A stretch of DNA of 64,000 nt. It comes from Brachypodium distachyon (taxonomy: Eukaryota > Streptophyta > Magnoliopsida > Poales > Poaceae). The DNA lies in the NCBI RefSeq assembly GCF_000005505.3, contig NC_016131.3, positions 57,459,355-57,523,354 on the forward strand, in the 5' to 3' direction. The notes under the pieces are model-generated. The model saw only the letters and a list, made by a program, of their open reading frames with translations, was not told the DNA's origin and did not search any database. How positions within the stretch are numbered: the first letter of the stretch is position 1; every line of letters begins with the position of its first letter. Positions 1 through 12,137 of the stretch are shown piece by piece. A program made the position numbers and the translations under genes.

Positions 1-489
1 CAAGATCTTCACGCCTAGATGACAGGCGCTATGCTGCAAAAACCTGTGGGCATCCGAATTTCGGTCTCCGTTTCATCGAAGTACTACATGGTGCAAGTAC
101 TCTTACTTCTCTTTTGCATGCACAACCATCATCAGGCTGCGCCGGTGCATTTTGTTTTCAAGCCTGGACACTGCCGCTGCATGAAAAGATGAGAAGCACT
201 TTTGGAACCACGAAATATGATGCCATCAGAAACTTATAAACAGTGCTAGCAATATTCAACTCAATATACAACTCTAGTGGGCAACGCATCAAACACCTAA
301 CTATGTTAGTTAGAGTGAAATAACCACACAGACCAATGCCATGCAGGTAAGGAACGATCATTGCAATGTTTTTATAGCAAAAGTGCGAGCAACCTTACGC
401 AATTAATTAATCCTTCTGAAGCAATCTGATTTATACGCATGAAAATCAAACCCATGCATAGCGCCTCTCATCTAGGCGTGAAGATGTTG
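1..489. mobile_element. MITE-like element with 34-bp terminal inverted repeats
   Basis: Bases 1-34 and 456-489 are near-perfect inverted copies of each other, with only a few mismatches. Each arm contains the string cacgcctagatga. The interior is AT-rich and has no coding potential. The left end coincides with the window edge, so the element may extend further left and the target-site duplication cannot be read. The superfamily is not recognised. Confidence 0.6.
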
Positions 490-3400
490 AGTATAGCATC
501 CCACGAAAAGACGTTACATGACCAGTGCGTGGAGACATGCCTGGCCACGCCGGATGGCTTGACCACGCTGACAGGGTCATAACGCCAAGAGAAAAGACGC
601 TGAGCCACATAGTATAGCTCGTTGCTGTCGGGCGTTGAGAAAAATGTTAGGAGCTATTTTAAATAGTTCCGCGTCGGTTTCATTTTGTGATTTTGTTGTT
701 TTAGCACGAGTTCTGCTTTGTCGATTTCGACGAAGCGACCAAGCACGGTGGAGCCAACAACGAATGACCGGCCGGCCACTCTGCCTGGCCCTGGTCTGGT
801 CTCATCGTCTGGGCTAGCTAGCTAGTGGTCGATCTGGCCGCTTCTCGAAACGCTACGGCTATAGCTCTGCTAGTCCGTCGTCGGGAGCGGCCGGGGCGGA
901 AAGTCACCTTTTGGCCTTTGATGCGTGCATGCCGATTCGCAAGCAAGCGCACAAGCGGAAGGCGTCAAAAGGAAGACGCCGGCATGGAACGGCACCCGGA
1001 GAAGGACACCACGCGATCCGGGAGTACTCGTACATGCGTGTCAGGGCAAAAAAGAAACTAAAGCCATGCAGCTTGCGTGCATGCACGCGCCCGGCCGAAG
1101 AACAGCGGAAGCACCGGGCTATTAGTAGCTACTGTACATTGGAGTAGCTATAGCTTGGTTGCATGCACACATTGGCCGGGCGTGCAGGATCGGCCACACA
1201 GAAAAGGTGCCGAAAGAATGTGATCGATCGGTCGGTCAAAAGTGTCACGATCCGGTCTAGTAGCTAATACTAGCACTAGCAAGCTAGCTTCTCCAAAATG
1301 AAACACACAATTGAAATTGCACAAAGAAAATGAATGGAAACTCGGAGCTCAAAATTTACAAGGTACAAGACCACATTTGTACAAAGGGAACGAAAGAAAA
1401 ACCAACTAGTCGGGCCAATCCTCAAGCCAGCGGATGGCCAATCCTCAAAACCCAATTGATCGATTATTTCTTGCGTCAACATAGAGACAAGGGGCAGTAA
1501 ATAAATGACCCAGACGAGATCTGCACGAGAGAGGCCGGGTGTGCATCCATGTACGGGTATCCAAAACGAGAAGATAGATACATCACATCAGATCAAGCAA
1601 AAAGTGACCTTCTGTTTCTACGTGCTTGTCTTAGTCGGAGCCCAATCAGACAGTCGAATTACTAATTACTCCAGTTAAGCCCCATCCCTGCCCGTAACCG
1701 TGCATGACGGGTGGGACCACGGAACCGCTAGCTTTGTAAGTGCCCCGGCCAAGCACGCGTCATGCGGGGCTCTCTCCTCTCTCTAGACTCTAGCTTTTTG
1801 ACCCCACCTAGCAGCACATAATATAAGGCTTATGTACCCAAAAGATGTGCGAGGCCCTCCAGTAGAATTGGTTGCGAGCTGGATCGATCGACCGTCAGAA
1901 GCATGCAGCCGAATCGCGTGCAGACAGACAGACAGAGCTAGGCACAAAAGTGGGCGATGGCGTGATATGTGCTCACGCCATTTCTCTCCCCCACTTTGAC
2001 CGCATTTTAACATCACCACACCACCCTGCTCTCTGCTCTTCTGGTCTGGTGGTAGACATATGCATGGAGATCAGGATGAGGATGAGGACACGTTCCCCCA
2101 TGCAACACCAGCTTTGGCCCTAATTAATCGTCCCTGCTTCATGCTTTGTACTGCCACTTAACTTGTGTGCTTCCTGTTGGAAATAGATTCAAAAATAAGT
2201 GTACGTACGGGAATTTCAAAATAAAATAAAATAAGAGATGAGATAGAAAATGCATATGTGTTGGGTTAAGTGCACGAAAAAATGTTATTGGGTTTGATTT
2301 CCATATGTGTTGAGAGAGAAACAGTACTTTCTCTGGCCACCAATTAATAGTACTAGAAAAAACCAGAAAATCACCGAGCTTGCAATGCATGCAGCGAGCT
2401 AGCGTGTATTTTTAGTTTTATACGTACACAGCATAAGTACGTACGTACAGAAACAATTAATTCGATCATGCATCTGTGGCGGCAGGTCATCTTTCTCATG
2501 CATGTTGTGGGTGTGGCTTGGTCACGAAGAGGAACGGTACGATGGATCGACGGTTATATATGCATACGCATCATCCATGGGCATGGCGGTTGCACAAGAA
2601 TCCATCACGTCAAGGTAATGCAATGGCAATGTGGGGATCGATCCGTACTGTACTGTACTGCACGTACCTACGGGAGGTGACGAGCCGACGTGACGGGGTG
2701 CATGGGTGGGTCCCGGGGGAGTCAAATTAACGGTGGCGGCGGACGTTGTGCTCGCTGTCGGCTTGTCGGCTGCTTGCAGCATGCCCTGACGATCCACATT
2801 GCACGTATGTAGCTAGGCTCGCCGTCCATACTCCATCTCACGCCGTAATGCCGTTCAATTCTTGGCTCCCGGACATGATCAGTACAGTAACTGCAACGTA
2901 CAGCACCTAGTCACATCACATACGTGCCCATGCATTCTATTTCTACGCGTTACTGATGAGGATACATTATGTGCGCGCTCTTCTTAGACATACAAGAATG
3001 ATGCTCGATTGATTAAGTACCCTACTTAGGTCACTAATGGCTGCAGAGCCTCAACTGTTACTCCAGTCTAAAACAGAACCCTCGGCTTTCAAATTTCCGT
3101 ATGATACTTCTCCGAGACCGGCCATTCTAAAAAAGCTTAATTTTGACCATTTCAAACCTGTTTCGGATTACAAGCCTGAGGTGTACCTACGTGTTTGTGA
3201 GATCATATATGCGACAATCGCAAGTTCAAGACCATTAAAATATTCAAACTTAGTTGGTTTTTTTAAAAGGAACAATCAAACTGTAGAGAAAGATCTTGAT
3301 TTTGAACATTAAAATATAAACTGTAGAGAAGATCTTCATTTTGAAAATTAAAATATAAACTGTAGAGAAAGATCTTGATCTTGATTTTGACGCAATCACG

Positions 3401-4640
3401 CCGTGTACGGTGCAGATGCAACAGCACCCTAGTCACAAAAACGATACTGGATTGATTAAGTACGTACCCTGCTTGCGTCGCTAAAATGATAAAATCAAAA
3501 CAATACCAACAAACAAATTCATTTTTGGAAACTTTTTAAAGAATTCTGGAAATCGATATCTTCCCCCGAATTTCCTCCAAACGCCGTTCTTATGAATTTG
3601 TCCAAAATAACAGTTCGAGCTTTTGATTTCGAAAGTAATTTTTATTTCCAAAATTAAGAATTATTTGAATCTCATCATATTTCTGGTTTTAATTTTCTAG
3701 CTGTTTAGAAGGTGCGGGCAATGTGGCAGACAGGTGTATGGTAATGTAAATACATTTTAAAATGGTCAAATCCACTTTGGGAATTTTTGACGAGGTAGTA
3801 CAATACCTGGTTTTGAGATTTGATATTTTATTTCTATTTCTAAGGAGACATAGAAATGACTTGTACGTCGCTAGCTGCTAATAATTAACCACCCAATCTG
3901 ATCATTGAGATTCCTGACAGATTATTTATTGTTGAAGTATAAGTGGATTAATTGTCTCCATTTTTCCATCAGCTTGAGCTTTTGTGTGAACTCGTTCGGT
4001 GCACGAAACCCTTCATCCTTATTCTTCATGTTTAAAGCACGTTTCAAAATGTGATACACTAGATATTAAAAAAAAAGAATTTCCTTGGTGGGACCACCAT
4101 ATATGTATTCATACATTGATTTTTTCACTAGAGCCAGCCATGCATGAGGTAGAGTTGATTGATGTGCCACAACATGAACAACAAACGTCCAGGCCAGCAG
4201 GCCAGCGGCTGCATTACATCAGGTGGACGCTGCGCTAGGTAGAGCCAGGAGAGGATCGCCATGCATCTTTCGGCCAGCATTCCTTTCCTTTCCCCCCTTC
4301 TCCTCCATCCTCTAGGCCACAAAAGCTAGGTAGCAACCGCATGCCTACGCTCGCAACAGTCACTTTAACTTCCTCCTCCTCCAACTCGCTAGCTTTTACT
4401 CTCACTCATCCTCACTCTGTGACCTCTCTTGTGCAAGGGAGGTAGGGGTGGAACAGAGTACTGGGCTACTGGGTGGTCAGAGCATGCCGGGTTCGTTCCG
4501 GATGGATCGATCAGCTCTGGCGACCGCCTCTGCAAAAAGCGATCCATGTCCCTTTGACTCCCCTTTCTTTCCCCAGCTCTTCCATTACATTGATCCCCTC
4601 TCTCCCTACACACACCTCGCATTGTTCCTTCCTTCCTTCA
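490..4640. other. Intergenic stretch upstream of the glutaredoxin gene
   Basis: No convincing gene is seen. Short open frames here are low-complexity or lack a conserved pattern. The stretch is rich in catgcatg and gatcgatc strings, as is common in grass intergenic DNA. It contains a small tandem repeat at 3281-3390 and a diverged direct duplication of about 2885-3034 and 3404-3484; both copies of the latter include gattgattaagta. Confidence 0.5.
3281..3390. repeat. Short tandem repeat, about 40-bp unit, 2.7 copies
   Basis: Units begin with ctgtagagaa at 3281, 3321 and 3360 and continue with gatctt plus an AT-rich stretch. The periods are 40 and 39 bp. No function is apparent. Confidence 0.8.
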
Positions 4641-4648
4641 TCCTCGGC

Positions 4649-4657
4649 TATATAAGC
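4649..4657 (+). promoter_or_regulatory. TATA box of the glutaredoxin gene
   Basis: The sequence ctatataag lies about 150 bases before the glutaredoxin ATG. A CT-rich leader precedes it (many ccttcc and ctctc strings), which is typical of a grass core promoter. The transcription start is inferred to lie near 4680. Confidence 0.6.
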
Positions 4658-4799
4658 TCACCTCCCTTCTCTCCCCGTTATCCTCATCTAGCTTGATCCC
4701 CTGCATTTTGCTTACCAAGAAAGAAACAATTTTGCACTAGCTAGGCACCACAAGGCACCAGTCCACTAGCTAGATAGAAGCAGCAGGAGGAAGAAGAAG

Positions 4800-5237
4800 A
4801 TGATGAGGATGCAGCAGCAGCAGGTGGTGGCGGTGGAGGGCGGCGTCGTCGTCTCCAATGGCGGCGGCATGGAGTCGCCGGACGACTCCTCCTCGTCGTC
4901 GGCAATCGTGTACGAGCGTGTGGCGGCGATGGCGTCGGGGAGCGCGGTGGTGGTGTTCAGCGCGAGTGGGTGCTGCATGTGCCACGTGGTGAAGCGCCTC
5001 CTGCTGGGGCTCGGGGTGGGGCCGGCCGTGTACGAGCTCGACCAGCTCGGCGGCGCCGGGCGGGAGATCCAGGCGGCGCTGGCGCAGCTGCTGCCGGGCA
5101 GCAGCAATGGCGGGGCGGTGGTGCCGGTGGTGTTTGTCGGGGGGAGGCTGCTGGGCGGGGTGGACAAGGTCATGGCCTGCCACATCAATGGCTCCCTCGT
5201 CCCGCTCCTCAAGGACGCCGGCGCGCTCTGGCTCTGA
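4800..5237 (+). CDS. CC-type (ROXY) glutaredoxin
   Basis: This is a single-exon protein of 145 aa, a normal size for the plant-specific CC-type glutaredoxins. An acidic and serine-rich N-terminal extension covers residues 1-35. The thioredoxin-like fold follows, with the diagnostic CCMC active site at residues 58-61. The segment [13 protein letters not shown] (108-120) corresponds to the glutathione-binding and strand region. The protein ends in ALWL (142-145), the C-terminal motif that CC-type members use to contact TGA bZIP factors. Known members act in nucleus and cytosol as regulators of TGA-dependent transcription in flower development, nitrogen signalling and defence. Two tandem ATGs open the frame; the first is taken because it follows the TATA box and AG-rich leader directly. 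Which ROXY ortholog this is cannot be settled by eye. Confidence 0.93.
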   Translation: MMRMQQQQVVAVEGGVVVSNGGGMESPDDSSSSSAIVYERVAAMASGSAVVVFSASGCCMCHVVKRLLLGLGVGPAVYELDQLGGAGREIQAALAQLLPGSSNGGAVVPVVFVGGRLLGGVDKVMACHINGSLVPLLKDAGALWL

Positions 5238-5640
5238 ACCACGAGAGCTTGCCTTTTCTCTCTCGCCGGAGCTGGAGATGATGATCGATCGATCGAGAAG
5301 ATTCAAGGCCGGCCCCGAGATTCTTCATTCGGCGGCGGCGGCCAAGTGTGCCTTAGCTGTGTTTTCGTTTTCTTTTCCTTTACTTTGTGTTGTGTCATGT
5401 GTGATCGATGGAGCTTGGCGTCCATGATGATGACGATGAGATGTCTGTCTGCGTGTGTGTGTGTGTGTGTGTTAAGCTCTAGTAGCTGGCTAGTGAGAGA
5501 CGATGCCTGTGTAGATATAATTAACAAGCAAGCAAAGCTTAATTTATCTAGCCCTTCGTGTTGCTTCGGTCCATCTCACTTGTGCGTGTGCTGTTCCTAG
5601 TCCAAGCGACCCACAAATTACTTGCCTGTAGTTTGTTGTC
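5238..5640 (+). other. 3' flank or UTR of the glutaredoxin gene with a GT microsatellite
   Basis: This is non-coding sequence after the glutaredoxin stop. It contains a (GT)n run at about 5451-5471 and T-rich strings. It probably includes the 3' UTR, but no clear poly-A signal was chosen. Confidence 0.5.
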
Positions 5641-5829
5641 CGGATTTGCTATTTCTTATGCGACTGAGAAATAACTATTTCTTAGTCGATGATAACAACA
5701 TTTTGATTCAATCATTGAGATTCATGTAAGATTAATATAGTCCGACGGATAATAAAATCTTCATTGAATGGCTACGATTGTCGACTGAGAAATAACTATT
5801 TCTTAGGCGACCGAGAAATAGACACTCCC
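5641..5829. mobile_element. Mutator-type MITE with perfect 9-bp target duplication
   Basis: The element of about 189 bp has terminal inverted repeats of about 45 bp that include gctatttctta and gactgagaaataa at one end and their inverse at the other. It is flanked by tttgttgtc at 5632-5640 and again at 5830-5838, a perfect 9-bp target-site duplication as expected for the Mutator superfamily. The palindromic motif of cgactgagaaataa followed by ctatttcttagtcg occurs near both ends. Confidence 0.8.
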
Positions 5830-6700
5830 TTTGTTGTCTGAGGTTAATACAACATTGCTTAGTCCCACCTTCTTATAAGCATTGCTTACACATGATATGT
5901 AATCTGCAGATAACGTCTAGCAATACCCCTCCCACACAAGCAATGCATTTTACAAGTGTCATCAACAAAGTACTAGTACCATCAACTGTTGACAGGCGAA
6001 ATTGGAAATTTGAATTGTCTGGATCAAAGTGGAGTTAGCAACAAGGGAAGACGAAACAAAAAGAAAAGCAAATTAAGGCAGGCAGGGAGAAAAAAAAAGA
6101 AAGAAGATGCGTCCACAGGGCCACAGAAGATGATGCATGCGGCTGCAGCTGGTACGTACGTACGCATGCCGACGGCAGAGAGGCCAGAAACCCAGACGCA
6201 TGCAGTATGCAGATGCAGTGCAGTGAAACGTTTTCTCTCTTTTTGCTTCGTTCAAATTAAGGCCTTGTAAGCTTGGGTTGGTCATGGCCGGTAAGATGGA
6301 TGAGGTAAGCTAAAATTACATGAGAGACTTGTGTACAAGTAGTAGCTTTTGCTGCGAGATGCCGCCGGCCGGCAAAGCATGAAAGCAAAGCACGGTCCGT
6401 GTGTGACGGTAGTAGATAATATGGCATGCAGGAATGATGAAGGAATCGGTCGAGTACCGGCAGTTACTGCAGTTAAAACTAGTACCGATAGTCTAGTGCA
6501 CACACAACTTTTGGCACGGCCGGTGTTCCTTCACTTCAGATGACACATACGTAGTACGAATTAAACTAGAGCAAAAATACACGTAGTTGTACACCTACAC
6601 TAGCTAGTAGCAGTAGTAGAAACTTAACTATAAAGAGACAGAAGGTACCCGCAAAAAAAAAAGAGAGAAAGAAGGAGAAAATGTAACATACACTAAGGTA
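5830..6700. other. Intergenic, no gene seen
   Basis: Only small non-conserved open frames occur here. The sequence contains A-rich and catgcatg strings. Nothing functional is recognised. Confidence 0.5.
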
Positions 6701-6812
6701 CTCCCTCTGATCATAATTTTTTACTCAAATTTGTCCAAATATGGATGTATATATTCTTAAAAAACGTCTAGATACATGTAATATTTCGACAACAATTTAG
6801 GAACGGAGGGAG
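6701..6812. mobile_element. Stowaway MITE
   Basis: The element of 112 bp begins ctccctctgatc and ends gaacggagggag. It is flanked by TA at 6699-6700 and 6813-6814. The interior contains caaatttgtccaaatatgga and aaaacgtctagatacatgta, which recur in other copies in this window. Confidence 0.9.
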
Positions 6813-6891
6813 TACTTTTCAAAAGAAAGAAAAAAGACGCGATTGGTATACGTACGTACCCACAGAAAATCATTAGTTAGAAAAAGATGTG

Positions 6892-7028
6892 TCTATTTGT
6901 TAGTTGACTTAGAAATAGTTAAAAATAGGTATATTTGTCGGTCAACGATCATTTTAATTTTTCCATGAGTCTCATTGATTGGATCGTCCGATGGTTGTAA
7001 GCCCAGATTTTAAAATAGTTATTTCTCG
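6892..7028. mobile_element. Diverged relative of the 5641-5829 MITE
   Basis: It shares the tatttctcgcccgactta-like end and an internal block that matches the inverse of the 5641-5829 element (catgag tctcattgatt ggatcg). The ends are too worn to read a target duplication. Confidence 0.5.
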
Positions 7029-7346
7029 CCCGACTTATGCCTAACCCAACCTTTTCGTGTGTGTAAATTCGTATGAAGGCACGAGTATATATCTGTAAAT
7101 ACATAGGGCCAGGCGGTCAAAGTGAAAGATCGATCGGATTAGTCATGCATGCAAAGGGAGAGGTAAAGTCGCTGTCTCGAGGAAATTGCACAAACCACTC
7201 ATCTTTGATCGTCTTGTTTCAGAAAACACCGACTCGACGTCTTTTCTGCACAAAACACTTACTGTTCATCTAATCCGTTGTAGATAAGTCCTAACCTGAG
7301 TTTTAGCTCGTTAACGAGGTTTCTGAACAGTAGGGCCCACCCATTA

Positions 7347-9651
7347 GTGCCAAGCTCATCATCGTCAGACCGCCACTCACACCTACTGCAGTGCGAGGCC
7401 CTGGAGCTCTACTTCAACGTGCCGCACCACGGTCACGTCTACTACCCGCCGTCCCTAATCCTAGCAGCAGCAACTGACGGCCAAGTGAAGAAAACAAACC
7501 AGCTGGGGGCATGCATGGCCGAGAGAGAGCTACCTAATCAAGTGCGAGAGGAGGACATGGTGATGGTGGCCATCCTGGACTGCTTGGCCAGCCGGAGCAA
7601 GAGGCGGGTCATAGTCGGGGCCGAGTCGGCCTCTGCGGCCGAGGTGGCGGCAATGGCGGGCCATGCATGTTGGAAATATGCCCTAGAGGCAATAATAAAT
7701 TTGTTATTATCATATTTCATTGTTCTTGATAAATGTTTATTGTCCATGCTATAATTGTATTGATTGGAAACTCAAATACATGTGTGTGGATAAATAAACA
7801 AATACCGTGTCCGTAATACGCCTCTACTAGATTAGCTCGTTGATTAAAGATGGTTAAGGTTTCCTAACCATAGACATGTGTTGTCATTTAATAACGAGGT
7901 CATATCATTAGGAGAATGATGTGATGGACAGACCCAAACCTAAACATAGCTTTTGATCGTGTCACTTAAGTTTAAGTTGCTTATGTTTTATTATGTCAAG
8001 TATCATTTCCTTAGACCATGAGATCATGCCACTCTCTAGTACCGGAAGAATACTTTGTGGGCATCAACCGTCATCTCGTAACTGGGTGATCATAAAGGTG
8101 TTTTTCAGGTATCTCAGAAGGTGCTTGTTGGGTTGTATGGATCAAGACTGGGATTTGTCACTCCTTGTGACGGAGAGATATCTCTGGGCCCTCTCGGTAA
8201 TATAACATCCTAATGAGCTTGCAAGCATGCAACTAATGTGTTTAGTCGCGGGGGTATTATATTACGGAACGAGTAAAGAGAACTTGCCGGTAACGAGATT
8301 AAACTAGGTATGGCGATACCGACGATCAAATCTCGGGCAAGTAATATATCGCGAGACAAAGAGAATTGGATACTGGATTAATTGAATCCTCGACATAGTG
8401 GTTCAACCGATGAGATCTTCGTGGAATATGTGGGAACCATTATGGACATCCAGGTCCCGCTATTGGTTATTGATATTTGATCATGTCCACATGTTCTCGA
8501 ACCCGTAGGGTCACACACTTAACGTTTCATGTTGCTTGGGTTAGATGAGATAAATGATGATGATATCGAATTATGATTCGGAGTCTTGGATGGGATCCTA
8601 GACGTAACGAGGAGCTCCGGAATGTTCCGGAGATAAAGATTTATATATGGAAAGTTGTTTTCAGGTTCCGGAAAGTTCGGAATATTTTCCGGTTTTGACC
8701 GGGAAGCTTCTAGAAGGTTCCGGAGGGATCCGGAGGTTTTCACCTTGAGGCCCACCTATCCCTGGGCTACATGGGCTTGTGAGGGAGTACCCTGGCCTTA
8801 ATGGGCCAGGGGGCTGCCCCCCACAAGGCCCATGCGGCCAGCCCACCCTAGGGCTAAAGGGTAACTTGGGGGGGGGGGAGGAAACCCTATTAGGGTTTCC
8901 CTCCCCTAGCCGCCAGCCCCCTTTTGGAAAGAGGGGCAGATCTGGCCGGCCACCCCCTCCCCTACCCCTATATAAATAGAGGGGGGGTGGCAAAGGGGAG
9001 AATACACCAAGCCTTCAGTTGGATCTCTCTCCCCTGAGCCCTCCTCTCCTCCTCTTCTCACGTGCACGGCGTAGCCCTGCCCGTGGGGATATTCACCATA
9101 GTCACCACGCCGTCGTGCTGCCAAGATCTCATCAACCTCTCCCTCTCGCTTGCTGGATCAAGGAAAGGAAGAGACGACGTGAAGCTGAACGTGTGGATAC
9201 CAAGGAGGTGCTGTCCGTTCGGCACTGAGATTAATCTCATTGAAAGTTCCACTACACCAACAACGATCTCGTGATCGTAACGCTTAGCGGTCTACGAGGG
9301 TATGGTGTTCATCATCCCTCTCGTTGCATACATCTAGTATATATATTCTTGGGTTTTCTTCCGCACTTCTCGTAGGAAATTTTTTGTTTCCTATGCAACG
9401 AACCCAACAATGCACAGGACCAAGCAGGACAAGGCCGCACCCCGCGCGTGATCAGCCTCAGCGTGTCCATGTTCTGGGACGCGCCGAGGGAGGAGGCGGA
9501 GGGGCGTCTGGGCGAGCTCCGGTGCGCAGTTGTCAGGGACAAGGCCGCGGGTGGCAAAGGCGTGGTGCAGCTTTGGGCGTTCAACTGGTGGAGAAGCCCA
9601 AGCCGGCCGGGTGCCTTCGACATCGTCGACCGGTCGACGACGGCGCCATAG
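7347..9651 (+). pseudogene. Unidentified 185-codon frame inside the MULE, split by a solo LTR
   Basis: An ATG-started frame runs 7347-7667 (107 codons) and is interrupted by the solo LTR. If the LTR and one copy of the ATGCA duplication are removed in thought, the frame continues without a break from 9415 to a stop at 9649-9651, giving 185 codons. The segment around the junction is GC-rich and exon-like (for example VISLSVSMFWDAPREEAE in the distal part). I do not recognise the protein. It could be a captured host exon or simply an open stretch in GC-rich DNA. As it stands the frame is broken by the insertion. Confidence 0.45.
7668..9409 (+). mobile_element. Solo LTR of a BARE1/Angela-type Copia retrotransposon
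   Basis: The block of 1,742 bp begins tgttggaaatatgccctaga and ends gcaacgaacccaaca, the characteristic termini of BARE1/Angela LTRs. The direct repeat atgca flanks it exactly (7663-7667 and 9410-9414), which is the 5-bp target duplication of LTR retrotransposons. No internal gag-pol sequence or second LTR is present, so this is a solo LTR left by LTR-LTR recombination. A TATA-like tatataaata is at 8969-8978, and a CT-rich leader follows it, as expected for the LTR promoter region. Confidence 0.93.
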
Positions 9652-10709
9652 AGGCCGCTGCGACAACGCTGACAAGCCGCGCAACGACGACTCCCAAGAG
9701 GACGACGCAGAGAAGGGCAAGGCGAGAAGGAGCCGCCGCAGCGGCAACGCTTGTCGTGGTGGTGTCAGGGCAGATTCCATAGGATGGCTTAAGTTGGGGC
9801 CGATGTACGAAGGAGGAACCGGAGGAGGGAGGACGTGAAGGGAAACACACACAGATGCACAAGCACACACATATTTACCCAGGTTCGGAGCCCTCTTGCC
9901 GAGGTAAGACTTCTGCTCCTGCTTTGTTGTATTAGCCGAGATAAGCAAACTCTACAATGGTGCTGCTGAAGCTGTATTCTTGAGGAAGAAGAAGAAGAAG
10001 GGGAAAATCCTAGATGCTTAAGTGCCCGTCCCCTCCTCGGGAAGGGGTAGTTCTCTATTTATAGGCCGCCCGTGTCACACTAACATGCGGGCCGAGTCCT
10101 AACGTCACCTTCCTTGGGCCCCGCCGGGCACGCGGCTTGGTTCCCTCCGGGTGGCACCGCAGGGGACAAGACAATTTTACTTTCCCTGGCACACTGCAAT
10201 AAGTACTGCTGTCACCTGCTGGCTCCCGTCAGAGATTCTCTTTCGGTGCTTCCTTTGCGCAGTCGCCTGGCACCGCAACGTAAGCGACGACTGCTTTCCC
10301 GTGATGAAAATAGCGCTGCTTTATTTTGCGCCGCGCGGTCAGGATAAGACCGTTGAGACATCTCGGCGCTGGCCGAGATCAGGGTGCTTGGTTAGTATTA
10401 GTTTGACTCAACGGTGCCGGCTTTGCCTTCGTCATCTCGTCATCTCCACTAAAGCGTGTCATCATGACCCTAACCGGGGTCATCCCCCCGACGACGCTTC
10501 AGCCAGTGGCAGCCTGAGGATGACAATGGCAATGCTTGGCATTGACGGGTGGGCCCCACCTGTCAAAAACCTCGTTAACAACTAAAACCCGGTTTAGGAC
10601 TTATCTGCAACGGATTAGACGAATAGTACGTGTTTTACGCAAAAAAGACATCGAATGGGTGTTCTCCGTCACTAGGTGACCAAAGATAAATGGTTTGTGC
10701 AATTTCCTC

Positions 10710-12137
10710 TCCTTGTCTCTGCATGTGGCTGCCGGTGCACAGTGGACGTGCACACGTAATGCCCTGTGTATACTGTACGTCCGCGTGACGAGAGTTTAAT
10801 TTCCGTGAATAGGGCCGGCACGCCTCTGGTGGCTCGAAAGAGACGCACAAGAAGCACCCCGTTTACATGTATATACTGACCGTGATCGGTCGATCGCACG
10901 GCAAAAGGTAGGCAAAGATTGGCGACCGACCGATGCAACAAAGCTAGCAACCGTTCGAGACCATCACAGCGCGCGTATGCATACCGCTGTGCTTTAGCCA
11001 GTGACAGACAGAGGTCGTCACTCGTCAGTCCTGCCGCGCCTTGTTGCGTCACCCACATTATATGGTTCTACTGCTCCACAATATAGCAAACTTGTGCGTG
11101 GGGAACAACTGAACAAGGCTGATTTAAGTCCATTAATTCCAGTCACACCAACCAAAGTGGAAGTGTCTCCGTTGTTCTTCAAGCTGCTCATGCTTTATGG
11201 AATTAATGCCCGTTGTGATGATCTGCTGCGCGTGAGTTTTTTTCTTTTCTTTTTTTTTTGAGAATTGCTGGGCGTGAGCTGATGGGCTCTCTCGAACATG
11301 GTCTACAAATATGGCGCGAGCCAATGGATTTGGGGTAGAGCCCATGGGCCCTATTAAGGGTAAGCAACACTCGACCTCCATCACTCACTGCTCTCTTTGG
11401 ACTGCTCCCGAGGCCCATTATATACATGTCTTTTTTTTTTGACGGATACCTGTCTTCTTAATTAAAGAGCTCGTTGTCCTTTTCTCATGCTACTAGCACG
11501 CATGATATATCCATACGTCGTACTAATACCACTACACACACAATTTAAGCACGGTGTTCCTTCCCTTCACGTGACGAATGTACGTACCAAGCCAGAGCAA
11601 AAACGTATACTTGTATGTGTATAGTACTACTACTCCTAGTAGCACGCAATAGCTAGTTAGTTACTCCTTCTGTTTGGGTGTACAAGACTTCTATTGAAAT
11701 TTGTGCCACACTTTAATCAACAATTATTCAAATTATATTTAGTTTTCAATACGAATACAACAATACATCTTTTGTGCCGCAGTAATTTAGTATTACCAAT
11801 GAAATGTTTAGTCAAAATTTGGCATGAAATTTGGGTGGGCCATATGAATCCAAACGGAGGGAATAGAAAGTAAACTAGACAGAGAAACAAAAATGCTACT
11901 ACAAGTTACTGGCTACTATCTCTGTTTCGAAACAAAAAAGGTCTATTTTTGTCTTAAGTCAAACTTGTTTAAGTTTTGACTGTGTTGATAGAAAAACATA
12001 CCATCATTCACAATATGGGATAAGTACACTATGAAAAAGATGTGCTTCCGATTCATAATAAATGTCTTAGATTTACCACAAAGTTATACTCCATCCGACG
12101 GAGAGAGTATCATGATTGATTTGGTGAAGAGGAGGAT
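10710..12137. other. Intergenic with worn Stowaway-like MITEs
   Basis: No gene is seen. Sequence at 11664-11863 has Stowaway-like ends (ctccttctgtttggg and aatccaaacggaggga). A partial relative spans about 11918-12112, starting near ctatctctgtttcgaaac and ending near ctccatccgacggagagag. A poly-T micro-insertion lies at 11431-11447. Confidence 0.5.

Larger units (their letters stand above)
7179..10709. mobile_element. Mutator-like element (MULE), non-autonomous, with nested solo LTR
   Basis: The first and last 170-200 bases form terminal inverted repeats. They start gaggaaattgcacaaacca on the left and have the exact inverse at the right end. About 80% of positions match by eye over the stretch reaching ctcgttaacgaggttt and gggcccaccc. 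The flanking 9-mers tcgctgtct (7169-7177) and tccttgtct (10710-10718) match at 7 of 9 positions, a plausible decayed Mutator target duplication. No transposase is recognised. Without the nested LTR the element is about 1.8 kb. Its GC-rich interior carries the open frame described under 7347-9651 and, at 9840-10500, sequence resembling an antisense Gypsy LTR (the phrase atttacccaggttcggagccc). The content suggests a Pack-MULE-like or composite element. Confidence 0.82.

Noticed and set aside
3037..3312. 91-codon plus-strand open frame (MAAEPQLLLQSKTEPS)
   Set aside because: It has no recognisable domain and AT-rich codon use unlike nearby genes, and it ends in the short tandem repeat. It is most likely chance.
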